Assembly: GCF_041261225.1 (NCBI RefSeq)
Contig: NZ_JBGCCN010000006.1
Span: forward strand, 1 to 46,997
Source of the DNA: Streptomyces sp. V4I8
GTDB taxonomy: Bacteria > Actinomycetota > Actinomycetes > Streptomycetales > Streptomycetaceae
Reading direction: 5' to 3'
Length of the DNA stretch: 46,997 nucleotides
Position 1 is the stretch's first letter. Each line of letters starts with the position of its first letter. Below the pieces are notes generated by a model that was not told the origin of the DNA, made no database searches, and was given only the letters and a program-made list of their open reading frames with translations. This document shows, in pieces, positions 39,857-46,997 of this stretch. Position numbers and translations under genes: made by a program.

Positions 39857-41036
39857 ATGGCGACCAGCACGACACCGAACCAACTTCCCGGATACGCCCT
39901 GCTGATCGCCGCCGAGCCACCCGTGCGCCACCCGCTCACCGTCGCCGCGATGCTCCCGCAGCTGTCCGCCGTCCCGCCGGCGCGACTCGTGGGCACCCCG
40001 TACGCGAGCGTCGTGCAGCTGGCCAACCCGGACGCCCCCAACACCGTGCTGACCGCCGTCCGCACGGCGGCCGCCGTCGAGGGCCACCTACTCATCTACG
40101 CAGCCGGGCACCTCGTGGTCGACCCCCGCCAACACCGCCTCCACCTGGCCCTGGCCCGCACCACGGCCCGCACCGTCCGGTACACGGCCCTCCCGTGGCA
40201 CTGGATAGCCTCCGAAGTGCAGCACCGCGCACCGGGCACCACCACCGTGATGGTCGACCTGGCCGCCGATCCCGACGCCTGGCAGGCCCTCGTCCAGCAC
40301 GAGCAGACCCTGGACGGGCCGTACGCCCTGTACGGCACGGTGCAGCTGCACGACCGCCGCCACAGGCCCAACCCCTCGTACACCCACGCGCTCGCCCAAG
40401 TCCTGCGCACCGCCACGTCGAGACCGTCCAACGACAAACTCCACCACCAGGCCGCCCGCGCCGCCGTACTCGAGGAAACCGCCACGCTGTGGCTCGGCTC
40501 CGCGTCGGCGAACCCAAACGCCGCCGCCCGCAGTCGACAGGCACATGGTCGACGTCCCCGCGCCGAGGCAGGAGCTCCCGCAGCCCGCCGAGCCCGCCCC
40601 GGCAGCCGAGGCCGACCCGCACCGTGCCATCACCCAGGCGAGCCAGGCTGGCCGCCATGCCGAGGCCGCCGCCATCGCGGCCTCGTGGGAGCAGAAGGCC
40701 CTCCGGGAGCACGGCGCCACCTCGGTCGAAGTAGCCCACTGGATCGAGGTACGTGCCGTCATCGCGCTGGAGGAAGGCGCCCCCGACCGGGCATGCGCAC
40801 TGTGGCTACGAGGTGCCGTCATCCGCCTTACAGCCGGGCAGGGCGACACACACCCGGAAGTCCTTGCTGCCGTCGACCGCGCCCACTACGCCTGGCGCCA
40901 CGTCACCGACCCAGCTAAAGCACGCGAGTTGGGCAGCGAGCTGTTGACCCTGCGAACCCGTGTCACCGGAAAGAGCGGCGCCCGCCAAGACGTCCAGCGA
41001 CGCTTGGCGGGCCTTCCCTCGGCCCTACGACCCTGA
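39857..41036 (+). pseudogene. Caspase-like/TPR-type protein gene with apparent frameshift
   Basis: ATG 39857 follows TACGGT by 7 bases (leaderless type). The first frame codes to about 40540: PGYALLIAAEPPVRHPLTVA, then LLIYAAGHLVVDPRQHRLHL and VRYTALPWHWIASEV. These match the C14 caspase-like fold with the catalytic His in AGH. The position of the nucleophilic Cys reads VMVDLAAD, so the enzyme centre is lost. From 40545 the coding signal moves to another frame (ATG 40545 to TGA 41036): AITQASQAGRHAEAAAIAAS, WIEVRAVIALEEGAPDRACA, TPR-like helices. Either one gene was broken by a one-base change or two genes overlap; the first frame's extension to 40918 is Arg/Pro-rich shadow sequence, favouring a frameshift. 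Confidence 0.6.
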
Positions 41037-41151
41037 CGCCCCAAGGGCTCTAACCCCTCCCAACGCTGCAGAACCGCCCTAGAGCCCTTCCCAAGCCACG
41101 GGAAACTCGCAAGACACGCGATGAACTGTGGTCCACACGTGCCTCGTTGTG

Positions 41152-41161
41152 GATAAGATCT
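41152..41161. promoter_or_regulatory. Operator-like palindrome TAAGATCTTA
   Basis: It overlaps the -10 (TAAGAT, seven bases before ATG 41167) of the small DNA-binding protein gene. Symmetry and position fit autorepression. Confidence 0.4.
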
Positions 41162-41166
41162 TACCC

Positions 41167-41427
41167 ATGGCAGTACGAGGACGTCAGCAACCAGGCCGAA
41201 CGGGAGTCTTCCCGGCGGACAAGCCGCTGCGCGCCACCGTGATGCTCAAGCCCGGCGACTACGTACGTGGGTTGTACGAGGAGCTGGTCAACGACATGGG
41301 CATCTCTGGCGCCGAAGTGCTTCGGGAGGCCCTCACCGAGCTGCACAAGCGGGAAGCTCGCCGCAAGGCGAGGCAGGCCCCGAAAGTGGCAGCGCATGCC
41401 AACCAGGAGCTGCCCAAGGCTGGATGA
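41167..41427 (+). CDS. Small DNA-binding protein (RHH-like)
   Basis: 86 aa from ATG 41167, apparently leaderless. Basic N-terminus (AVRGRQQPGRTGVFPADK), a strand (LRATVMLKPGDYVRGLYEEL) and a helix pair (GISGAEVLREALTELHKREA), ending in a Lys/Arg-rich tail. The strand-helix-helix arrangement resembles ribbon-helix-helix proteins. It lies at the edge of the gene-free region 41428-42708 and could regulate or bind that segment (copy control or partition). Confidence 0.65.
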   Translation: MAVRGRQQPGRTGVFPADKPLRATVMLKPGDYVRGLYEELVNDMGISGAEVLREALTELHKREARRKARQAPKVAAHANQELPKAG

Positions 41428-42708
41428 CAACAACGTCCGGACATGCAAAAGGCCCTGACCCGAACCTTCAGATCAGGGCGCCGCATCGTTCCGGCGGGAC
41501 CAACCCAGTCACAAGCTGCCAGGCGCGTCTCTGAGTAGTCCCTATTCACACAGGTGAAGCCCGTTTTCAGGTGCCGGACTGCGTCCGGCGCCGGAGCTTC
41601 GTTGTGCCCTCTCCGCTTCCGCAGGAAGGCAGTCGCATCCTAGCAACAAGCTGCGGTGCTGGCCCAGTGCGTCCCGATTCCGGTGTGTCCACGGGATGGA
41701 TGTCACACCAGGTCCAGGTACCGCGTACCCGGTTCCTCCGGCCTCAGGCCGTTGAGGACTTCCCTGCCCGGGGGCCGCCGTCTTGCTGTGTCCAAGTCGC
41801 AGCAGGACGCGGCCCGCCGTGGTGGCGTGGGACGTGACAGCACCCATGGGAGACCGGTCCCAGGAAACCGGCCCGAGGCCCGGCGCGTGGCGAGCGCTGG
41901 GAGTCCGGACCTAGCCCGCGGTAGAGACCGGTCCGCGTTACCAAGACCGACCCCGGGTTAGGCGTCCGGGAGGTAGAGAAGGCCGATGTGGAGGTAGCTC
42001 ACCCCACCCCCTGAGCGGAGGGAGAGCGCTACGGAAGTCAATCGTCAATCGAGCAGGCAGACGAGCCGGCCTTGCCATGGGAGTGATCCCCTGGCGAACA
42101 AGGTGGACCCGAGCCGGCGGGGGCGCAGAGCCCCCGGGAGTACCGCGACCTCCCCGCGCTGCCTGCAAGTCCCGGTCCCAGGGCAAGCGAGAAAATACCC
42201 GTAGCCCGATCTGACTGCGATGCCTCGACGGGCGTACCGGAGTACGCACGACAGCACGTGAGATCCCCTCCTAGTGAGACGGCAGAACTCTCTGGAGAAC
42301 TCTGTCGTTTCACTAGGGGGGGCCTCCCCAGCTCCACCCGCTCTGGGCACCCGGAGCATCGCGGAGGGTGCGGGGGTGGAGAGGGAACAGCCGGGCGCTT
42401 GCGCCCGTCCTTAAACCAAAAGGAAGCGCCGCCCGGTACGGGCGTCCTTATCCGCCGGAGGCCGTGCCGCTTGCGGTGCGGCCGACATGTTCTGTCGGGC
42501 GTAAACGCCCGCCCTTCACCAGTTCGAACAGGGGTTCCCACGATGGTCAGTTGAACGCCCTCCCCGGACCCAGCCCCAGGACATGACCTCAAGGGACCGG
42601 CAGATGCCAACCTCCCTTGAAGACAACTGCCCGGGTTCCGAACGTGGTTGACGTCGGGACCCGGGCAGTAACGTGATGCTGAGTATCTGTGTCGCTGAAG
42701 GGGGCGCC
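41428..42708. other. 1.28-kb gene-free, structure-rich region (origin or long ncRNA candidate)
   Basis: No ORF has convincing codon bias, starts or motifs on either strand. The segment has many inverted repeats: 42271-42316 (CTAGTGA ... TCACTAG), GGGCGCTTGCGCCC near 42390 and GGGCGTAAACGCCC near 42498. The string GAGACCGGTCC occurs twice (near 41851 and 41925), and a direct repeat AATCGTCAATCG lies near 42040. Flanked by a DNA-binding protein gene and a tiny membrane-peptide gene. With no Rep protein found, this is the best place for a replication origin or a large structured RNA. Confidence 0.5.
42271..42316. repeat. Imperfect 22-bp inverted repeat
   Basis: CTAGTGAGACGGCAGA and CTAGTGAAACGACAGA (read on the opposite strand) face each other with four mismatches in about 22 positions. 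A large hairpin inside the gene-free segment. Confidence 0.6.
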
Positions 42709-42795
42709 TTGAGTCTGAAGGCCAAGTTCTACGTGTTGCTGGCCATCATCGTGATCGGGGTCTTGATCGGGTACAACAACCCGCAGCCCGGCTGA
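42709..42795 (+). CDS. 28-aa single-pass membrane peptide
   Basis: TTG 42709 with AAGGGGG four bases upstream; an in-frame ATG at 42676 would give 39 aa and a leaderless start (TAACGT just before). The peptide, LSLKAKFYVLLAIIVIGV, then LIGYNNPQPG, is a short basic head, one membrane helix and a polar tail. The hydrophobic pattern and ribosome site support translation. It is convergent with the VirB6-like gene, whose stop is 2 bases away. Function unknown; similar small peptides act as pilin-like subunits, type I toxins or accessory channel components. Confidence 0.5.
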   Translation: MSLKAKFYVLLAIIVIGVLIGYNNPQPG

Positions 42796-42796
42796 C

Positions 42797-44059
42797 CTAC
42801 GGGTTGCCCTGGCCGTTCTTGGTCGGGGCCGACGGCGACCCGCCGGACGAGGACGGGCGGGTCGAGTGGGCCGCGATCCCGCCCTGAGCGTGAGCCACCG
42901 AGGAACTCTGTGCGGGCGTGCTTGGCCTGGCCGACACGTCCCGTGATGCGTGTGTGTTGATTCCTGCCGTGATGCCGGTGACCGGCCGCGTCACGACTGC
43001 TGCAGCTTGGCGGCTGGCTGGGTCGTAGGTGTCCCGCCGCGCGGCCACGATCTCGTCACCCATTCCCGGTACGAACCGGAACAGCAGCGCGGACGCCATG
43101 ATGGCGATCACGATGATGGCGAGCCCGCTGATGATCGCGGCCGTGCTGTCGGCGGGTTTGCCGCCCTCGGACATGGCGGACGCGAGCCGCAGCACGATCA
43201 CGATGATGGGTTCGACCAGGATGAGGGCGACCATGATTCCGGCCCACTTGCGGACCCGCTCCCACAGTTTCCGGTCCACGATCCCGCTGTAGACGACCAG
43301 GCCCAGCACCGCACCGACGTAGAGCAGAGCTGCGCGGACGACCAGCTCCAGCCACACGACACCGGCCGCGATGATGGAGACCAGGGAGAGGCAGATGCGG
43401 GCGAAGGGCCCGCCATCCTGCGCGGTGTCATCGCTGCGCAGAGCCTCCGCGAAGGCGGAGAAGAACTTCGTGGACCCCTCGCCGGCGAGGGTCTGCGTCA
43501 GACCGTCGACCGCAGCGACGATGGTGTAGAGGATCAGGGGCGTGAACGCGGAGGCGAGCACAGTCACCCACAGCAGGCCGACCGCCTCACCCAGGGCCGT
43601 AGTCAGTGGAACCCCGCGGATAGCCCGCTTTATGACAGCCCATAGCCAGAGCAGGACGACCAGGAACGCGCTGGCGGCGAAGACGAGGCTGTAGGTCTTC
43701 AGGAACTGGCTGTTGGTGAAGTCGACCTCGGTGGTGGTCGCCACGGCGTTACTCAGCTGGTCGACGACCCACGCCGCGGTTTTCGCGATCCCGTCCGCGA
43801 GGGAGGACAGCGGGTCCAGGGTGGACGTCGGGTCCCCCAGGGACGGAGTACTGCTGCCGCCCCCGCTCCCTCCGCCGCCGCCGGTTTGTTCCTCGCACTC
43901 CTGGTGCGCAGGGCCATACACGAGTCCGCAGGGGTCTTCCGACTTCGTCGGCGTCGGGGAAGGCGTCGGGGCAGCGTGCGCCGGCAACCCCAGCACGAAC
44001 AGCGCCACGAGGCCGACGACGGCGGATATCAACAGGCGGGCCGCAGTACGCGCGGACAC
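42797..44059 (-). CDS. VirB6/TrbL-like polytopic membrane protein
   Basis: 420 aa from GTG 44059 (GGGGTTGAT upstream; the frame is open to 44113). A signal peptide (RLLISAVVGLVALFVLGLP) is followed by a Thr/Pro/Gly-rich extracellular stretch and six or more membrane helices from about residue 135 (LVFAASAFLVVLLWLWAVI, LASAFTPLILYTIVAAVDG, ICLSLVSIIAAGVVWLELV, AALLYVGAVLGLVVYSGI, VALILVEPIIVIVLRLA, IISGLAIIVIAIMASALLF). A disordered Ser/Pro-rich C-terminal tail ends the protein. This is the layout of actinobacterial VirB6-like inner-channel proteins. Divergent from the split transfer gene at 44196. Confidence 0.82.
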   Translation of the reverse strand: MSARTAARLLISAVVGLVALFVLGLPAHAAPTPSPTPTKSEDPCGLVYGPAHQECEEQTGGGGGSGGGSSTPSLGDPTSTLDPLSSLADGIAKTAAWVVDQLSNAVATTTEVDFTNSQFLKTYSLVFAASAFLVVLLWLWAVIKRAIRGVPLTTALGEAVGLLWVTVLASAFTPLILYTIVAAVDGLTQTLAGEGSTKFFSAFAEALRSDDTAQDGGPFARICLSLVSIIAAGVVWLELVVRAALLYVGAVLGLVVYSGIVDRKLWERVRKWAGIMVALILVEPIIVIVLRLASAMSEGGKPADSTAAIISGLAIIVIAIMASALLFRFVPGMGDEIVAARRDTYDPASRQAAAVVTRPVTGITAGINTHASRDVSARPSTPAQSSSVAHAQGGIAAHSTRPSSSGGSPSAPTKNGQGNP

Positions 44060-44195
44060 ATCAACCCCCAAACGGCTCAAGGAAGTACAGGCTCCCACGT
44101 CATCCCTGATCACGGCACCACGGTGCCTGAGAATCAGGAGCCCCAGCTACGGTCATGAGCAACAGTGACGATCACGGCCACGGGGAGAAGCTGAC

Positions 44196-44650
44196 ATGAC
44201 GACGAAGATCCAGTGGCGGCCGATCCGAACGACCGTTTCCGAGTCCAGTCGATCACCCCGCGTGCTCATACCCGCGGTGACCGTGGTCGTCCTGCTGATA
44301 GCCGCCCTAGCCCTGGCAGGCCGGGACGAGTCGAGCGCTCAGGAGCCGACCTCAACCCCCGACTTGCTCGCCCCCGAGATACCCCACAGTCGCGCCGGCG
44401 CCCAGAGCGCGGCCGCCTCGGCCGCCAGCCGCCTCGGGGGCGAGGAGATGTTCAGCGAGCAGGGCCGCCACCACCTGATCCAGCTCATCGCCGAACCCGA
44501 CCGACGCAACCAGATCATCAAGGACACCGACGCCGACTACGGGCCGCTGGCCCGCCAGATCGGACTGGACATCGAAGGCCGCCCGCCGGCGGGAGCAGCT
44601 TTCGTGAGCCGGACCATGCCCGCCGGGACGACAGTTGTCGGCGTACGAGC
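44196..44650 (+). CDS. N-terminal part of the IS-split membrane-anchored transfer protein
   Basis: ATG 44196 with GGGGAGAAGCTGAC upstream. A basic cytoplasmic N-terminus, one membrane helix (VLIPAVTVVVLLIAALALAG), then an extracytoplasmic domain (SAAASAASRLGGEEMFSEQG, HHLIQLIAEPDRRNQIIKD, GAAFVSRTMPAGTTVVGVRA). The IS21-family element interrupts it at 44650/44651. The rest is at 46985-46997 plus 1-234, in frame if the window is circular. Expected to be a VirB8-like channel scaffold; now broken unless the element excises. Confidence 0.8.
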
Positions 44651-44689
44651 TGAAGTGCATAGCTGCGTACGTTTGAACGTGCAGAGGTG

Positions 44690-45460
44690 TCAGGCCACTT
44701 CGGTTTCCCGCTCGATGGCCTTGAGGCGGTTCTTGAGTCGGTAGCTCGGGCCGTTGATGGGGACGACTTCGCAGTGGTGGAGGAGCCGGTCGAGGATCGC
44801 GGTGGCGAGGACCTCGTCGCCGAAGACTTGGCCCCACTCGCTGAAAGTCTTGTTCGAGGTCAAGATGATGGAGCCCTTCTCGTAGCGCTTGGAGATCACC
44901 TGGAAGACCAGGTTTGCTTCCGCGCGTTCGAGGGGCTGGTAGCCGACTTCGTCGACCACGAGGACACTCGGCCGCAGGTAGGTGCCGAGTTTGTTGGTCA
45001 GCCGGCCGGCGGCTTCGGCGGTTTTGAGGTTGCGGACCATGTCGTCGAGGCTGGTGAAGTAGATCGAGTAGCCGGCCCGGCAGGCCGCGACGGCCAGGGC
45101 GATGGCGATGTGGGTCTTGCCGACTCCGGGCGGCCCGAGCAGGGCCGCGTTCGCCTTGGCTTCCACGAAGGAGAGGGTGGCGAGGTCCTTGATTTTGCGC
45201 GGGTCGAGGTCGGGCTGGAACGAAAAGTCGTACTCGTCCAGCGTCTTGTGGTGTGGAAGCCTCGACAGCCGCAGGCCCTGGCGGAAGCGCCGGTCGTCGC
45301 GGACGGCGAGTTCCTCGGACAGGACCAGGTCGAGGAACTCGAGGTAGCCCATCTTCGCTTCGTCGGCCCGCCGGATGTACTCGTTGATGGCTTCGGCCAG
45401 GTGGGGCAGGCCGAGCTTGCCGGCCGTGCTGCGGACGCGGGTGGAGACCAGCTCGCTCAA
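44690..45460 (-). CDS. istB: IS21-family helper ATPase IstB
   Basis: 256 aa from TTG 45460, overlapping the istA stop. AAA+ motifs: Walker A NAALLGPPGVGKTHIAIALA, Walker B VLVVDEVGYQPLERAEANLV, sensor GSIILTSNKTFSEWGQVFG, arginine region AILDRLLHHCEVVPI. It regulates target choice and activates IstA. Full length. Confidence 0.92.
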   Translation of the reverse strand: MSELVSTRVRSTAGKLGLPHLAEAINEYIRRADEAKMGYLEFLDLVLSEELAVRDDRRFRQGLRLSRLPHHKTLDEYDFSFQPDLDPRKIKDLATLSFVEAKANAALLGPPGVGKTHIAIALAVAACRAGYSIYFTSLDDMVRNLKTAEAAGRLTNKLGTYLRPSVLVVDEVGYQPLERAEANLVFQVISKRYEKGSIILTSNKTFSEWGQVFGDEVLATAILDRLLHHCEVVPINGPSYRLKNRLKAIERETEVA

Positions 45461-46878
45461 GACGTTTCCCTCGTGCTCGGGTGGGTGGTGAAGGGACGGG
45501 TGCCGGTCAGCTCGTCATAGACCGACAGCGGCCGACGGCCGACCTCGATCCGGGTGGCCGCGGCCCGGTGCAGCAGGGCCTGCAGCGGACCGGCTTCCTC
45601 GCCGGGGACACGCTCGTGACGAGGCTGGGGCGGGACGTCGCCGCTGGTGGTCCGGCGGCCCTGGCCGGTGGGCAGACCGTCCCAATGCTTCTCCTCCACG
45701 ATGCGGACACCGCGGCCGACTGCCCGCGGGTGCATGGCCAACAGCGTTTCCCCGCTGGCATCAGGGGCGGTCGAGTGCAGCATGACCTGGGACTTTGTAG
45801 CCCTGATCTCCACCAGCTGGCGTGGGCGGACCTTGCGGGCGGGCACCGAGTAGAGGTTCCCGCCGAAGGCGACCAGACAGTCCTTGCCGACCGGCCGCAG
45901 ATGCCGCTCGGCCACCAGATACGGCGTCGGAGGCAGCGGCTTGAGGGCCGCGTGGTCCCGGGCCGCCCGCTCACCGATGACCTCCCGGTGCGTCTTGTGG
46001 ATCTGGGCCCGCCGCTGCGGCACCCACGCGGCGAACGCCGCGTCCATCTCCTCGACGGACGAGAAGGCCCGCCCGGACAGGACGTGGTCGCGCACGATCA
46101 GGACCTGCCGCTCGACCCGGCCCTTGCCCTGCGGCCGGTAGGCGGCCAGGACGTCGATGTCGAAGTCGTAGTGGCCGGCGAAGCCGACCGCTTCCGGGTG
46201 CAGCGGGACCGCCTCGCCGGGGGCGACGTGGCGGCGGACGACGGTCTTGGTGCGGTCGTAGACGATCGTCATCGGCACCCCGCCGAAGTGCGCGAACGCC
46301 CGCCGGTGGCAGTCGAAGAACGTCTGCAGATCCAGGCTGGTGGTGAAGCAGCAGAACGGGTCACGCGAGTACGACAGCACCATGTGGAAGGAGTAGACCT
46401 TGGGAATGCCCAGGTGAGCGAGGGTCTTGCCCTCATCACCCCAGTCCACCTGCGCCTGGGCGCCCGGGATCACCTCGAACCGGCGGTGCATCCCCGCCAG
46501 TTCCCTCGGCGTGATGCCCAGTTCCTCGGCGATCCTCGGGCGTGCTTCCTGAACGTAGAGCTTGACCCGCTGGTAGTTGCCGGTGAACCCGTACTCCTTG
46601 GCCAGCCGCTCGTGGATCACCGCGGCCTTCATCAGGACCTCGGCCCGAAGCATCGCGTCGATCAGCGGGGCGACCTCATCGACCACCCGCCTGCGTGGCT
46701 GCCCGCTCACCGTCCGACGCGGCGGCGACGCCGACCCGTCGGCAGACAAGTACTTGCTGACCGTCCGCCAGTTCAGCCCGGTTTCCTTGGCAACCTCCGA
46801 CAGGCTCATGGCCCCGGACTCGACCAGGCCACGAAAACGCCGGAGTTCCAGCCAGCGCTGCGGGTCCAAGACCACCAT
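45457..46878 (-). CDS. istA: IS21-family transposase IstA
   Basis: 473 aa from ATG 46878 (GAGAGGGG upstream). An N-terminal helix-turn-helix (MSLSEVAKETGLNWRTVSKY) precedes the DDE core: AQVDWGDEGKTLAHLG (first Asp), VPMTIVYDRTKTVVRRH (second Asp) and RPQGKGRVERQVLIVRD (Glu). It ends with the IstA C-terminal beta domain (LVAFGGNLYSVPARKVRP). Complete and coupled to istB. Confidence 0.93.
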   Translation of the reverse strand: MVVLDPQRWLELRRFRGLVESGAMSLSEVAKETGLNWRTVSKYLSADGSASPPRRTVSGQPRRRVVDEVAPLIDAMLRAEVLMKAAVIHERLAKEYGFTGNYQRVKLYVQEARPRIAEELGITPRELAGMHRRFEVIPGAQAQVDWGDEGKTLAHLGIPKVYSFHMVLSYSRDPFCCFTTSLDLQTFFDCHRRAFAHFGGVPMTIVYDRTKTVVRRHVAPGEAVPLHPEAVGFAGHYDFDIDVLAAYRPQGKGRVERQVLIVRDHVLSGRAFSSVEEMDAAFAAWVPQRRAQIHKTHREVIGERAARDHAALKPLPPTPYLVAERHLRPVGKDCLVAFGGNLYSVPARKVRPRQLVEIRATKSQVMLHSTAPDASGETLLAMHPRAVGRGVRIVEEKHWDGLPTGQGRRTTSGDVPPQPRHERVPGEEAGPLQALLHRAAATRIEVGRRPLSVYDELTGTRPFTTHPSTRETS

Positions 46879-46997
46879 CGACCCCTCTCTGCAACCTTGA
46901 ACAACAGGCAGCAGAGTGCAGGGCACCGGCCCTCAACACATCAGGAACTATGCACGTTCATCCGTACGTGACTATGCACGTTCACGTGTACGCCGAC

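Larger units (their letters stand above)
44651..46984 (-). mobile_element. IS21-family insertion sequence, complete
   Basis: 2334 bp with matching ends. The left (TGAAGTGCATAGCTGCGTACG) and the reverse complement of the right (TGAACGTGCATAGTCACGTACG) share two TGAACGTGCA-type blocks per end, as expected for IstA binding; the left outer block lacks one C. It carries istA and istB in the usual overlap. No target duplication is visible: the flanks are GTACGAGC and CGTGTACG. It splits a transfer gene. Confidence 0.85.

Noticed and set aside
42038..42610. Minus-strand ORF of 190 codons in the gene-free segment
   Set aside because: Pro/Ser/Gly-rich without recognisable domain, poor start context, and interrupted in logic by strong hairpins; judged noncoding.
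1..46997. CRISPR arrays, rRNA genes or tRNA genes
   Set aside because: No regularly spaced short repeats, rRNA stretches or cloverleaf-compatible sequences were seen.

Overview
The window is high-GC DNA with Streptomyces-type codon use. Its Shine-Dalgarno sites, frequent GTG starts and leaderless -10/ATG arrangements also fit Streptomyces or a close actinomycete. It carries a MobF (TrwC-like) relaxase, a VirD4/TraG-like coupling protein, DUF2637 and DUF4913 transfer proteins, a VirB6-like membrane protein, a ParA-type ATPase with a partner, toxin-antitoxin genes and several insertion sequences. This is a conjugative or formerly conjugative plasmid backbone. The two ends appear to join. The gene cut by the IS21-family element at the right end (44196-44650, then 46985-46997) continues in frame into the orphan 3' gene fragment at bases 1-234, so the window is probably a complete circular replicon of about 47 kb.

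Layout. 1-9 kb is a scrap region: broken serine recombinase, PIN-toxin and SDR pieces, two IS5-type copies and an IS21 remnant. A small island of secreted proteins (2.3-4.8 kb) sits among them: a PGRS-like Gly-rich protein, a beta-helix protein and a 39-residue hydrophobic peptide. 9-15 kb has a 1.3 kb gene-poor stretch rich in inverted repeats, a 432-aa plasmid protein, a DnaQ-like exonuclease, an intact zinc-finger serine recombinase and a PIN/antitoxin pair. 15-24.7 kb is a helper and mobilisation block: a coiled-coil protein, a 9-Cys miniprotein, a membrane-anchored Mrr-like nuclease, a SprT-like peptidase coupled to an HNH nuclease, then the 1514-aa relaxase. 24.9-26.6 kb holds a 278-bp perfect tandem duplication ending in an IS5-family element. 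27.5-33.3 kb has a STAS protein, structured-RNA copy A with its downstream gene, and the transfer operon on the minus strand (RHH protein, DUF2637, VirD4-like, DUF4913). 33.5-36.6 kb is a tight plus-strand operon with overlapping genes, including a GGDEF diguanylate cyclase, ASCH-like and DUF4326 proteins and membrane proteins. 36.7-38.4 kb is parA plus partner. 38.4-41.4 kb has a second membrane-anchored Mrr-like nuclease, structured-RNA copy B, a frameshifted caspase-like/TPR gene and a small DNA-binding protein. 41.4-42.7 kb is a long gene-free stretch, followed by the VirB6-like gene and the IS-split transfer gene.

Working picture. The relaxase would nick oriT (probably in the pyrimidine-rich leader at 19.7-20.07 kb) and the VirD4-like protein would deliver the complex. 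I see no VirB4-type ATPase and no lytic transglycosylase, so if the circle is complete the transfer apparatus has been gutted and the plasmid would need help to move. I recognise no classical Rep protein. The most unusual content is a two-copy structured element with compensatory base changes (27.94-28.15 and 39.59-39.80 kb), two families of repeated palindromic operators, and the gene-free 41.4-42.7 kb segment.
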